Source of the DNA: Vulcanimicrobiota bacterium
GTDB lineage: Bacteria; Vulcanimicrobiota; Xenobia; Xenobiales; JADMJV01
Direction of reading: 5' to 3'
Assembly (NCBI GenBank): GCA_023447635.1
Contig: JAEXNA010000233.1
Span: 1 to 64,000, forward strand
DNA length: 64,000 bases
Shown here: positions 51,052 to 59,228 of the stretch, one piece after another
Layout: each line of letters opens with the position of its first letter
How positions within the stretch are numbered: position 1 is the stretch's first letter
Notes under the pieces: generated by a model
The model's input: only the letters and a program-made list of their open reading frames with translations
Databases searched by the model: none
Told to the model about the DNA's origin: nothing
Made by a program: the position numbers and the translations under genes

Positions 51052-51573
51052 ATGCGAAAGCTGATACTACTCCTCATGCTGTTGTGCGTGCCGGCGATGG
51101 CCCAGGTCGAATCGGGCCTGGCTGTCGGCGCGGACACTCCCCCCTACCACCCTACGCACGTCACCGGCCCCGACGCCGGCTCCGACGTCTGCCCTGTTTG
51201 AAAGTATGCACTCAGACCTGCGTGTCAGGTCTTCGTCAACGGGGCTAGCGACAACGACATCCGCAGCTTGGTCAGCACTCTCAGTGCCGCCGTCAAGAAG
51301 CAATCCAAGGCCGACCTCAAAGGCTTTGTCATCTTCATCGACGGAGACGCCGAAACGATCAAGAAGCTCAACCAGGAACTGAAGGCTGACAACGTCGCCC
51401 TCTGCACGATGCCCAGCACCGACAAGGGCGTCAAAGGGTACGAGATCAACCTGAAAGCCAAAACGACCGTGCTTCTCTACAAGAAGCGAATCGTGACCGC
51501 CAAGTTGGTGGATTATCACGCCGAGACGGACCAAGCCGAGTTCGCCAAGCAACTCGACGCCTTGACCAGATAG
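51052..51573 (+). CDS. Secreted thioredoxin-like selenoprotein candidate (CPVU, in-frame TGA)
   Basis: The ATG follows AGAGGAGG and opens a signal peptide (MRKLILLLMLLCVPAMAQ). At codon 50 (51199-51201) a TGA stands in frame. Read through it, the frame stays open to TAG 51571-51573, giving 173 residues. Around the TGA the sequence is DVC47-P-V-[TGA50]-KYALRPACQVFVN, that is CPVx where thioredoxin-like relatives have CPVC. The downstream part has the thioredoxin-like pattern FVIFIDGD and TVLLYKKRIVTAKLVDY. A SECIS-like stem lies at 51214-51232. Alternatives are a nonsense mutation or sequencing error. No sel genes are in the window. Confidence 0.7.
51214..51232 (+). promoter_or_regulatory. Candidate bacterial SECIS hairpin
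   Basis: AGACCTG-CGTGT-CAGGTCT is a perfect 7-bp stem with a 5-nt loop inside the coding region. The apical loop starts 20 nt after the TGA (19 nt between), and G is the second loop base. Both fit the published description of bacterial SECIS elements (loop about 16-37 nt from UGA, G among the first two loop bases). It would recruit SelB with Sec-tRNA. Confidence 0.65.
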
Positions 51574-51683
51574 CCCATTGAGAGCGCGTCAGCTCTTGTG
51601 GCTGGCGCGCTCCTTAAGGTCTGCGGATACGACCGAAGCGCTACCGATTCGGTATCGTCGACAGGTCTTAAATCTTTCGAGGC

Positions 51684-52238
51684 TCAGAAGCCGTCGGCGC
51701 GGACCTCGGTGACGGACGACACGACCTGGTGCGGCTGCTCCGTGCGGGTCACAGTCGATGAGCTGCGAACTCTTCCCGTCTCTCGACACAGCAGCATGGA
51801 GCTGCGCACGTCGAACTTTCCTTTGGCCTGCTCCTTTTCCGCGTAGCTGACCAGGGTGGCGTTCTGCTCGGTCAGCGTTTCGAGGCGAAAGTGCATCGCC
51901 ACGCCCAGCGGGGAGGGGTCGATGGTCCAGATTTCATCCAGGCGCACGGCGGCTTCGGGCAGTAGGGGAGCAGTCCAGTGGCCTTCGAGCAGCACCTGGC
52001 CCAGTTCGTCGATCCACATCTCGCCCTGCTGCGGCTCTTCCCCGTCGGCTGATCTGGTCCAGCAGATGCGCTGCCTGTCCCCCTTGCGTTCCGCGACCTC
52101 GTAGGTCATGCGCCAGTTTTGCTCGAACCCGCTGGGCGATTCGCCGTGAGGCTGCGTGACCTGGGTCAGCGTGTGGCTTTCGCTCCAGGTCTGTCCCGTC
52201 TGGCATCGATATCGCAGTAGCACACTCATAGCGTTCAT
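51684..52238 (-). CDS. Hypothetical cytosolic protein
   Basis: This 184-aa protein is read from ATG 52238 (MNAMSVLLRY); ATG 52229 is a close alternative. It is a beta-rich protein of long antiparallel strands (TWSESHTLTQV, RQRICWTRS, GEMWIDELGQVLLEG, VAMHFRLETLTEQN), perhaps a lipocalin-like or beta-barrel fold. No signal peptide, motif or family is recognised. It stands divergently to the gene at 52292. Confidence 0.55.
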   Translation of the reverse strand: MNAMSVLLRYRCQTGQTWSESHTLTQVTQPHGESPSGFEQNWRMTYEVAERKGDRQRICWTRSADGEEPQQGEMWIDELGQVLLEGHWTAPLLPEAAVRLDEIWTIDPSPLGVAMHFRLETLTEQNATLVSYAEKEQAKGKFDVRSSMLLCRETGRVRSSSTVTRTEQPHQVVSSVTEVRADGF

Positions 52239-52291
52239 ACCCTGGCGCTTTGGGAAAAGGCGCGCGGACCCTGTCGATTTGGGAGATGAGT

Positions 52292-52936
52292 ATGGAAATC
52301 GTCCAAGTGATGGGCTGGATCGCCAGTCCTGACTTTGCAAGAACCGACGCCTATTCGACGCGCTGGCGCTTCGACAAGGTGCTCGAAGCGTACCCCGAGA
52401 GCCGCGAGGTGAGCGACGAGGAAGCTGCCTTGCTAGAGGCTATCGAAGACCAGATGGACTTGGACGAGCCGGACCTGGAAGCGATCGCGGCCTGGCCTGA
52501 GGAGTTTCCCGAGTTGATGCCGCTGACCCCGGTCGAGCAGGTCGAGGAGACGCTCGAGTCGCTGGTGGAACGGCTGACTCCCGAACAGTTCAGCACGGCT
52601 CGCTTACGCCGATTCGAGGAGCTTCTAGCCGAGATCGATGGGGGAGGTTCCGTCGAGGAGGCGCTGGCGGCCCTGGAAGTCCCTATTCGAGGCGCCTGGC
52701 AAGACTACTCGACCCGGGAGTTCCCGGCCGATGACGTCTCGGCCGAGTCGGTGGGAGGGCACCGCTATCTCGAGGACGGCTTTCAGCAGTGGTTTACCGC
52801 GCTAGAGCTGGCTCGTCGAGGGTGCACGGAGAAGGCCTGGGAAGCGGCTTCGGAAGGGAACCGACTGCTGGTGGCGGTGGCGCTCTGGACCGACTCTCTC
52901 CGTACCACGGGCGCTGAAGATCTCGCTATGGGTTGA
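52292..52936 (+). CDS. Hypothetical acidic protein
   Basis: This 214-aa protein starts at ATG 52292 with GGGAG six bases upstream; ATG 52286 is also possible. It is strongly acidic and helical (many Glu and Leu; LLEAIEDQMDLDEPDLEAIAAW). The C-terminal half has YLEDGFQQWFTALELARRGCTEKAWEAASEGNRLLVAVALW, resembling an immunity or TPR-like helical bundle. No named domain is recognised. Confidence 0.55.
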   Translation: MEIVQVMGWIASPDFARTDAYSTRWRFDKVLEAYPESREVSDEEAALLEAIEDQMDLDEPDLEAIAAWPEEFPELMPLTPVEQVEETLESLVERLTPEQFSTARLRRFEELLAEIDGGGSVEEALAALEVPIRGAWQDYSTREFPADDVSAESVGGHRYLEDGFQQWFTALELARRGCTEKAWEAASEGNRLLVAVALWTDSLRTTGAEDLAMG

Positions 52937-52971
52937 GCCACGCTGGGACGGTCGCTGGTTTTGTTGCACGA

Positions 52972-53002
52972 TTGTTACAACTTCGCAAATCGGCGTTAAG
53001 AT
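52972..53002 (+). promoter_or_regulatory. Candidate promoter of the Gly/Ala-rich gene
   Basis: TTGTTA (52972-52977) and TAAGAT (52997-53002) are separated by 19 bp in a locally AT-rich stretch 49 bp before the ATG at 53051. The spacing is longer than optimal, so the call is tentative. Confidence 0.35.
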
Positions 53003-53050
53003 TTCTAAACTATTTTAAGGGTAAGAATCGGTTGTCAAAGAGGTTGATTG

Positions 53051-54019
53051 ATGCTCCCTGGAATTCAGCAGAACTCCACTCTCGCTCGCACCCAACAGAC
53101 GGCAGCTCCGGCTCCGGCCGCTCCTCCCGCCGCTCCGGCGGCCCCCGCTGGTGGAGTCACTCCCGCTGCGGTGGGCGGACAGAGCGGTGCGGGGAGCTTC
53201 CCCCACTCGACCTCGATGACCAACGCCCAGGGTGGAGCCGCTCGCGCGGCGCTGGGTGAAGAGCCGGTCGCGGCTTCTTCGGGATCGGGCCCCAACGTCG
53301 GTGCGATGTCGGACGGCCTGGCCACCGTAGACTCCATCGCTCGCACAGCTGACAAGGGGCGGGCTGGAATCCGTGCTGCCACCGGTGGGTTGGCCGCTGT
53401 GGAGACTGGTGGTGCCATGAGCGCCGGACTTCGCGCAGCCGACGGGGTTATGGGGCCGCTTGGAGTTATTGCTGGCGGAGTCGGCGCCTACAACGGCGTT
53501 CGCGACATGGCTGACGGCAAGATTGTCGAGGGCGGACTGGACACCGTGGCGGGTCTTGCCACCGCAGCCGGCGGCGTCGGTTCGACCGGAACCGCCCTGA
53601 TGGGCGCGGCCGCTCCCGCAGCGCTAGGAGTACTTGCTGCTGGTGGCGCTGGCGTGGCTGCGGCCGCCGACGGTGTGAAGGACGTTTATCAGGGGATTCG
53701 CGACGGCAACGTCGAGCAGGGCGTGGTCGGCGGCGTGAAGACCGCCGGCGGCGGCATGATGATGGCCGGTGCGGCTACGGCGAACCCCTTGCTGATCGGC
53801 GCGGGCGCCTTGACCTACGGCGGCGCGATGATCTACGAGAACCGCGAAGCGATCGGTAACGCGGCCAGCGCCGTAGGCGGCGCTATCATGGACGGAGCCA
53901 GCGCTGTCGGTGGGGCTATCTCCAGTGGCGCCAGCGCCGTCGGCGGAGCTGTTTCGGACGGCGTAGGTGCGGTGGGCGGAGCCATCAGCGGCGCCTGGAA
54001 CTGGGCCTGGGGCAACTAG
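53051..54019 (+). CDS. Gly/Ala-rich glycine-zipper protein
   Basis: This 322-aa protein is read from ATG 53051. The N-terminus (about 1-60) is Pro/Ala-rich. The rest is a chain of Gly/Ala/Val-rich hydrophobic stretches (about 120-290) with small-xxx-small spacing. It ends in a repeated AVGGAIxxGASAVGGA pattern of about 15 residues (about 275-320) and WNWAWGN. Such glycine zippers insert into membranes or self-assemble. I see no signal peptide. A toxin, effector or structural role is possible; composition alone supports this. A terminator follows. Confidence 0.6.
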   Translation: MLPGIQQNSTLARTQQTAAPAPAAPPAAPAAPAGGVTPAAVGGQSGAGSFPHSTSMTNAQGGAARAALGEEPVAASSGSGPNVGAMSDGLATVDSIARTADKGRAGIRAATGGLAAVETGGAMSAGLRAADGVMGPLGVIAGGVGAYNGVRDMADGKIVEGGLDTVAGLATAAGGVGSTGTALMGAAAPAALGVLAAGGAGVAAAADGVKDVYQGIRDGNVEQGVVGGVKTAGGGMMMAGAATANPLLIGAGALTYGGAMIYENREAIGNAASAVGGAIMDGASAVGGAISSGASAVGGAVSDGVGAVGGAISGAWNWAWGN

Positions 54020-54050
54020 ACGGCTCGGCCGTCCAACGACGCGACATGCA

Positions 54051-54080
54051 AAATGCGCCGCTCCAAGGAGCGGCGCATTT
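54051..54080. terminator. Perfect bidirectional terminator hairpin
   Basis: AAATGCGCCGCTCC and GGAGCGGCGCATTT are perfect complements separated by AA. The A-run on one flank and T-run on the other serve both the Gly/Ala-rich gene (plus strand) and the response regulator gene (minus strand). Confidence 0.88.
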
Positions 54081-54095
54081 CGCATATGAGAAGGA

Positions 54096-54521
54096 TTACG
54101 AGGCCTGGGCGACGCGGCGGATGGTGGCAACCAGCTCTTTAGAGGGCGCCTCTTTCAGCAGCAACGCTTTGGCGCCGGCGTGCAGGCAGTTCTGCTCTTC
54201 GCCATCGAACGAGGTCAGCACGACGATGCGGGCCAGGGGCGACTCTTTCAAGATCAGGCGAAGGGCGGTCAGTCCGTCCATCTTCGGCATGCGAAGGTCC
54301 ATGATGGTCACATCGGGTGTGCACTGACGGTGCAGTCGGACGGCCTCTTCGCCGTTGCGGGCCTGGCCCACCACCTGCATGTCGTAGCGCACGAGCAACC
54401 CGGCCAGCCCTTCTCGAACCAGCGGATGATCGTCGGCGATGAGGACTCTCAGAGCCCCCGTCCTTTCCATCTCCATCGTACTCCGTTCAACCTGCGTGCG
54501 GCCGAAGTTGTCCTTTACCAT
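54096..54521 (-). CDS. Single-domain NarL-like response regulator receiver
   Basis: This 141-aa protein is a lone receiver: acidic pocket ADDHP at about 29-33, phospho-acceptor Asp75 (IMDLRMP), switch Thr/Ser in VLTSFD and the conserved Lys in LLLKEAP. It ends at residue 141 just after the last receiver helix, without the LuxR HTH that NarL-type regulators usually carry. Its ATG overlaps the end of the upstream histidine kinase by 7 bp, so the two form a pair. Output must go through a protein partner. Confidence 0.9.
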   Translation of the reverse strand: MVKDNFGRTQVERSTMEMERTGALRVLIADDHPLVREGLAGLLVRYDMQVVGQARNGEEAVRLHRQCTPDVTIMDLRMPKMDGLTALRLILKESPLARIVVLTSFDGEEQNCLHAGAKALLLKEAPSKELVATIRRVAQAS

Positions 54522-56797
54522 CGTGTCTCCTCCCCTCCCACCGGCACCGGCCCGCGGGGTAGACTGACTTTCAGTGAGAGTGTTGTTCCTCTCCCAACAG
54601 AGCTATCGACCAACAGTTCCGCGCCTATACGGTGGGCGCGCTCTTTCATGCCGGTAATTCCGAACCCCGCCTGATAGGTATTTTTATCAAACCCTCGACC
54701 ATCGTCAGCCACGTCGAGTTCGACCTGATCTCCTTCGGCGTTGAGTAGAACCTGGACTTTGCTGGCCTGGGCATGGCGAACAGCGTTGGTGATCGCTTCC
54801 TGGCCGATGCGATAAATGTCATTTTTGATCAGCATCGGGATGTTCTCGGGTTCGCCCTGGCAATCAAAGCTGACCTTAACCCCATCGGACATGGCACTGG
54901 CCAACTGCCGCAGAGCCTGGGACAGCGAGACGCTGTCGAGCAGGGGCGAACGTAACTCTCGAATGGAGCGTCTCGCTTCACTCTGGCTGACCCGCGAGTA
55001 CTCGCGCGCCCGCCCCAGGTGAAGCGTCGCGTCGGCGATGTCGGGCGGCGTCTCTTCCAGCGCTTCTTCGGCCAGTTCGATATGCAGCTTGATCACCGTG
55101 AATCCCTGGGCCAAAGAGTCATGCAGTTCCTGGGCCATACGGTTACGCTCGGCCAACAGGGTCGACTCTTTCTCCTTATGCAGACGCACCCGCTCGGTCT
55201 CGCGGCGTTCGGTCATGTCGCGGGCGATGGCCACGAAGCCGGCTAACCCTTCTTCGCCCTGCACAGCCGTCACGATCTGGTTCATCCAGAGCTGACGACC
55301 GTCTTTTCCGACCCTCCACCCTTCGCTCTCGCTGCGCCCCGTCTCGCGGACCTGCTGCAGCACCGCCTCCGGGGTCCCGGCCTGGCATTCCTCGGCCGAG
55401 TAGAAGATACGAAAGTGGCGACCCAGCACTTCCTGATCGTCGTAGCCGATGGCGCTCAGGCCGCCGCCGTTGCAGGCGCTGATACGGCCTTCGGTATCCA
55501 GCGTGAAAAGGGCGTAGTCGTGCAGGTTCTCCAGCACCAGTCGGCTGCGCTCTTCCGACTGACGCAGCTCTTCGTCGGCCAGGTCGCGTTCAACCCTGGC
55601 CCAGACCCGAGCGGTGATCTCCAGGACCAGTTCGATTTCGCTCTGCCGCCACTCTCGGGCTTCGCTATCGCAGACAGCGACCTGGAACACCCACTTGCCG
55701 GCTTTCAGGATCGGCGCGATGATGAACGACGAGATCCCCAGAGCCTGCAGCCGCTCGGGGTGGGTAACGCTGGGGTGCGTCTCGACGTTGTTGATCACCA
55801 TCGGCAGGCCGGCGGTCAGGATCGGTCGGAAAGCGCCGTCGGTGTAGTCCGAGAGAACGTGCTGCCCCGAGTGGTCGATGTCTTGCTCGCGCTTGCGCCA
55901 CAGACGCAGCACGTTCACCAGTTCGGCGGTCTCGTCGACGCTGGCGAACGAGACCAGAGTCGACTTCAGGAACTCTCCGACCTTGGTCCCCAGCACCGCC
56001 ATCGCCTGATCCAGAGTGGCCGGCCACTCCAGGTCGCGGCTGATCTCGGCCAGCAGGGCCAGGTTGGCCTCGTAGCGACGTCGCTCCGTGATATCGTTGA
56101 AGACGACGGCGACCCGATTCTTTTCTCGAGTGCCCATCGGAGACGCGTAGACTTCGTACCAGGCGTCCATCGAGGCGAAATACTCCTGGAAACGCGTGGA
56201 CTGGCCGGTGCGGAGCGCCTTGTCGTAGGTTTGGAACCAGGCGTCCTCGACGCCCGGAAACAGCGTCCTGGCAAACTTCCCGACCACGTCGGTAGCCACC
56301 AACTTCTCGAAGCGACGGTTGGTCTCGATGAACTGCAGATCGCTGGGCTGACCCTGTTCATCATAGATCACCTCCATGATGGCGAACCCCTCGTCGATCG
56401 AATTGAACAGGGCGCTGTACTTTTGCTCGGACTCGCGTCGCGCCACTTCGGCCTGGGCCCAGTCGGCCGGCGAGGCGCCCCGTAGGTCACGCATCAGCAC
56501 GACAAAGCCGTCTTCGGACGGCACCAGCAGGCACTTGAGATAGACTTGCCGTCCGTCCTTATGAAGATGCCAACGGTCGACGGGTAGGTGGTCCCCCAGG
56601 CAGAGCCGAGGCATCTCCGCCTCACGGTCCTCCACCCGGAAAAGAACCTCCCACCCTTGTCCCAGCAGCTCCTCCTCCGTCCAGCCAAGGACAGAAGAAG
56701 CGTTCCAGGAAGAGATGACCCCCTCGGCCGTGAGTGTCACCTGGCCGTGGTCCCCGCAAGCTTCGGCCAGAAGCCGAAGTCCCTCTGAAGCACTCAT
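54515..56797 (-). CDS. Multi-PAS/GAF sensor histidine kinase (HisKA_3)
   Basis: This 760-aa soluble kinase has PAS (about 10-110), PAS (about 125-240), GAF-like (about 250-400) and PAS (about 410-535) sensor modules. HisKA_3 carries His559 (MAQELHDSLAQGF). HATPase_c has N-box QEAITNAVRHA, G1 DDGRGFD and G2 GFGITGMKERA. No membrane helix is visible, so it senses cytosolic ligands, redox or light-like cues. The single-domain receiver gene overlaps its end. It is divergent from the DPP IV-like peptidase gene. Confidence 0.93.
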   Translation of the reverse strand: MSASEGLRLLAEACGDHGQVTLTAEGVISSWNASSVLGWTEEELLGQGWEVLFRVEDREAEMPRLCLGDHLPVDRWHLHKDGRQVYLKCLLVPSEDGFVVLMRDLRGASPADWAQAEVARRESEQKYSALFNSIDEGFAIMEVIYDEQGQPSDLQFIETNRRFEKLVATDVVGKFARTLFPGVEDAWFQTYDKALRTGQSTRFQEYFASMDAWYEVYASPMGTREKNRVAVVFNDITERRRYEANLALLAEISRDLEWPATLDQAMAVLGTKVGEFLKSTLVSFASVDETAELVNVLRLWRKREQDIDHSGQHVLSDYTDGAFRPILTAGLPMVINNVETHPSVTHPERLQALGISSFIIAPILKAGKWVFQVAVCDSEAREWRQSEIELVLEITARVWARVERDLADEELRQSEERSRLVLENLHDYALFTLDTEGRISACNGGGLSAIGYDDQEVLGRHFRIFYSAEECQAGTPEAVLQQVRETGRSESEGWRVGKDGRQLWMNQIVTAVQGEEGLAGFVAIARDMTERRETERVRLHKEKESTLLAERNRMAQELHDSLAQGFTVIKLHIELAEEALEETPPDIADATLHLGRAREYSRVSQSEARRSIRELRSPLLDSVSLSQALRQLASAMSDGVKVSFDCQGEPENIPMLIKNDIYRIGQEAITNAVRHAQASKVQVLLNAEGDQVELDVADDGRGFDKNTYQAGFGITGMKERAHRIGAELLVDSSVGRGTTLSLKVSLPRGPVPVGGEETRW

Positions 56798-56884
56798 TCG
56801 CTATCCTTCGCAGGTGGCGCGACGATGCCTGTCCCCTCCCTGCCTCAAACCAGGGCTTCAGGCTGTCTCGCAGAACCTGCCGCC

Positions 56885-59101
56885 ATGATACGCCTAGCCC
56901 TTGCCACTGCCCTGGTCCTGTCACTGACCGGAACCGCCCTCTCCGACGAACTGACCGTAGAGCGGCTCTTCGACTCTCCCGCTCTGGAAGGCGAGACGAT
57001 CAAGGGGCTGAAAATGGCGCCGAACGGCTCGCGCGTGACTTTCTTGCGCGGCAAAGCCAGCGACTACGAGCGACTGGATCTGTGGGAGTACAACATCAAG
57101 GACGGCACTACCCGGCTGCTGTTCGACTCGGACCAACTGCATACGGGCGATGAGGGCCTGTCGGAGGAAGAGGAGGCGCGACGCGAGCGTCTTCGCCTCT
57201 CCGGTTCCGGCATCATCAGCTATGAGTGGTCCAAAGACGGCAAGAAGCTGGCCTTTCCGCTGGCCGGCGACGTCTACACCTGGGACGTCGGTTCCAAAGC
57301 GGGTGCGGTCAAGGTGGTGGATACGCCCCAGTTCGAGACCGACGTACAGTTCAGCCCGCTGGGCAACTACCTGAGCTTCATCCGCGACCAGAATCTGGTG
57401 GTGCTGGACCTGCGCACGGGCAAGGAGACGATGCTCAGCAAGGACGGAGGCGGCACGATCAAGTACGGGATGGCCGAGTTCGTGGCCCAGGAAGAGATGA
57501 AGCGGATGACCGGCTACTGGTGGTCCGACGACGAGAGCAAGGTCGCGCTCATCCGGGTCGACGAAAGCCCTGTGGCCGAAGCGCCGCGCACCGAGATCTA
57601 CGCCGAAGAGGTGAAGACGGTGATGCAGCGCTACCCTTTCGCGGGCACGCCTAACGTGGAGGTGCAGCTAGGTATCGTGTCGCTGGAAGACGGCGTGACG
57701 AAGTGGGTCGACCTGGGCAAGGACAGTGACATCTACCTCCCTCGCGTGAAATGGACCGCCGATAGCAATCTGCTGAGCTACCAGTGGCAGAGCCGCGACC
57801 AGAAGACTCTGGAGTTGCGCACCGTCAGTTGGCCGGACCTGAAGCAAAAGACGCTGTTGCGAGAGACCTCCAAGACCTGGCTGAACCTGCACGAGGACCT
57901 GCGTTTTCTCAAAGACAAAAAGCGCTTTCTCTGGGCTTCGGAACGAGACGGTTTCCGTCACCTCTATCTGCACGATATGAACGGCAAGCTGCTGAGCCAG
58001 CTTACCCAAGGGCCCTGGATCGTGGATAAGGTCGAGCACTTCGATGAGGCTACCGGCGAGGTCTGGTTCACCGGTCGTCAGGACACCCCGCTGGAGCGAC
58101 ACCTCTACGCGGTGAAGCCGGGCGAGAAGGTGCGCCGGGTCAGTCGGGACGCGGCCCATCACGAGGTCAACTTCAGTGAAGACGGCAGCCACTATGTCGA
58201 CCTTCTTTCCACCGTGACCTCGCCTCCGGGCGTCAGTCTGCACGGGGTCGATGGAACTCGCCTGACCTGGCTTCTGGAGAACAAGGTGGAGGAGGGGCAC
58301 CCGCTGGCGCCCTACGTAAAAGACTGGATCCAACCCGAGTTTGGAGAGATCAAGGCCGAGGACGGGACGGCGCTACACTACCGCCTGTACAAACCCGAGG
58401 GGTTCGATGATGGCGGCAAGCACCCGGTGATCGTCTATCTCTACGGAGGTCCGGGAGCCCAGCGGGTGACCAACTCGTGGGGCAGCGACACGACTTTTTG
58501 CCAGTACATGGCACAGCAGGGCTACGGCGTGTTTACCCTGGACAATCGTGGTTCGACGGCGCGCGGGAAGGCGTTTGAGGACCCTATCTACCACGCGATG
58601 GGAGAGGTGGAGGTGCGGGACCAGGTGCAGGGCGTGAAGTTCCTGCGCGGCTTAGACTGGGTGGACCCGGATAGGGTTGGAGTGCACGGCAGCAGCTACG
58701 GCGGCTACATGACGCTGATGACGATGTTCAAGGAGCCCGAGTATTTCAAGGCTGGAGCCGCTGGCGCTCCGGTCACCGACTGGGCTCTGTACGACACCCA
58801 CTACACCGAGCGCTTCCTGGGCGACCCGAAAGCGCCCGGCGAGGTTTACGAGAAGTCGTCCGTCTTCCCGTACGCCAACAGTTTGAAAGGGCCGCTGCTG
58901 ATCTATCACGGGATGGCCGACGACAACGTGCTGTTCACGCACAGCACCAAGCTATACAAGCATCTGCAGGACAACAACGTCCCTTTCATGGCGATGGACT
59001 ATCCCGGCAAGAAGCACCGTTTCTCGGGCAAGACGACCTCGATGCATCGGGTGAACACCATCCGCAACTTCTTTGACCTCGCCTTCGGGGTCAGGAGATA
59101 G
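56885..59101 (+). CDS. Secreted dipeptidyl-peptidase IV-like S9B peptidase
   Basis: This 738-aa protein is read from the ATG that begins a signal peptide (MIRLALATALVLSLTGTALS). The DPP IV N-terminal propeller (about 40-480) carries the EFVAQEEM segment corresponding to the Glu-motif loop of the family. The catalytic domain has Ser604 in HGSSYGGYM, Asp in GMADDNVLF and His in GKKHRF. It releases N-terminal dipeptides, typically after Pro or Ala, in the periplasm. It is a single-gene unit closed by a terminator. Confidence 0.94.
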   Translation: MIRLALATALVLSLTGTALSDELTVERLFDSPALEGETIKGLKMAPNGSRVTFLRGKASDYERLDLWEYNIKDGTTRLLFDSDQLHTGDEGLSEEEEARRERLRLSGSGIISYEWSKDGKKLAFPLAGDVYTWDVGSKAGAVKVVDTPQFETDVQFSPLGNYLSFIRDQNLVVLDLRTGKETMLSKDGGGTIKYGMAEFVAQEEMKRMTGYWWSDDESKVALIRVDESPVAEAPRTEIYAEEVKTVMQRYPFAGTPNVEVQLGIVSLEDGVTKWVDLGKDSDIYLPRVKWTADSNLLSYQWQSRDQKTLELRTVSWPDLKQKTLLRETSKTWLNLHEDLRFLKDKKRFLWASERDGFRHLYLHDMNGKLLSQLTQGPWIVDKVEHFDEATGEVWFTGRQDTPLERHLYAVKPGEKVRRVSRDAAHHEVNFSEDGSHYVDLLSTVTSPPGVSLHGVDGTRLTWLLENKVEEGHPLAPYVKDWIQPEFGEIKAEDGTALHYRLYKPEGFDDGGKHPVIVYLYGGPGAQRVTNSWGSDTTFCQYMAQQGYGVFTLDNRGSTARGKAFEDPIYHAMGEVEVRDQVQGVKFLRGLDWVDPDRVGVHGSSYGGYMTLMTMFKEPEYFKAGAAGAPVTDWALYDTHYTERFLGDPKAPGEVYEKSSVFPYANSLKGPLLIYHGMADDNVLFTHSTKLYKHLQDNNVPFMAMDYPGKKHRFSGKTTSMHRVNTIRNFFDLAFGVRR

Positions 59102-59172
59102 AGCCCCGCCCTTCGGGAAGGAGAGGGAGCTGTCACGGAGCGGGGGCGCCACGATTTGCCCTGGCGGGGCAC

Positions 59173-59214
59173 AAAAATGGAGGCCCCGCTGCAAAGAGCG
59201 AGACCTCCATTTTT
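59173..59214. terminator. Bidirectional terminator
   Basis: AAAAATGGAGGCC pairs with GACCTCCATTTTT (one mismatch near the loop). The A-run and T-run make it functional for the DPP IV-like gene and for the convergent collagen-like gene. Confidence 0.88.
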
Positions 59215-59228
59215 CGTCCGAGCTATGT

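Noticed and set aside
51199..51201. TGA read as a simple nonsense mutation of a thioredoxin-like pseudogene
   Set aside because: It cannot be excluded. However, the frame is otherwise intact, the stop falls exactly on the redox position, and a perfect hairpin stands at SECIS distance, so the selenocysteine reading is preferred.
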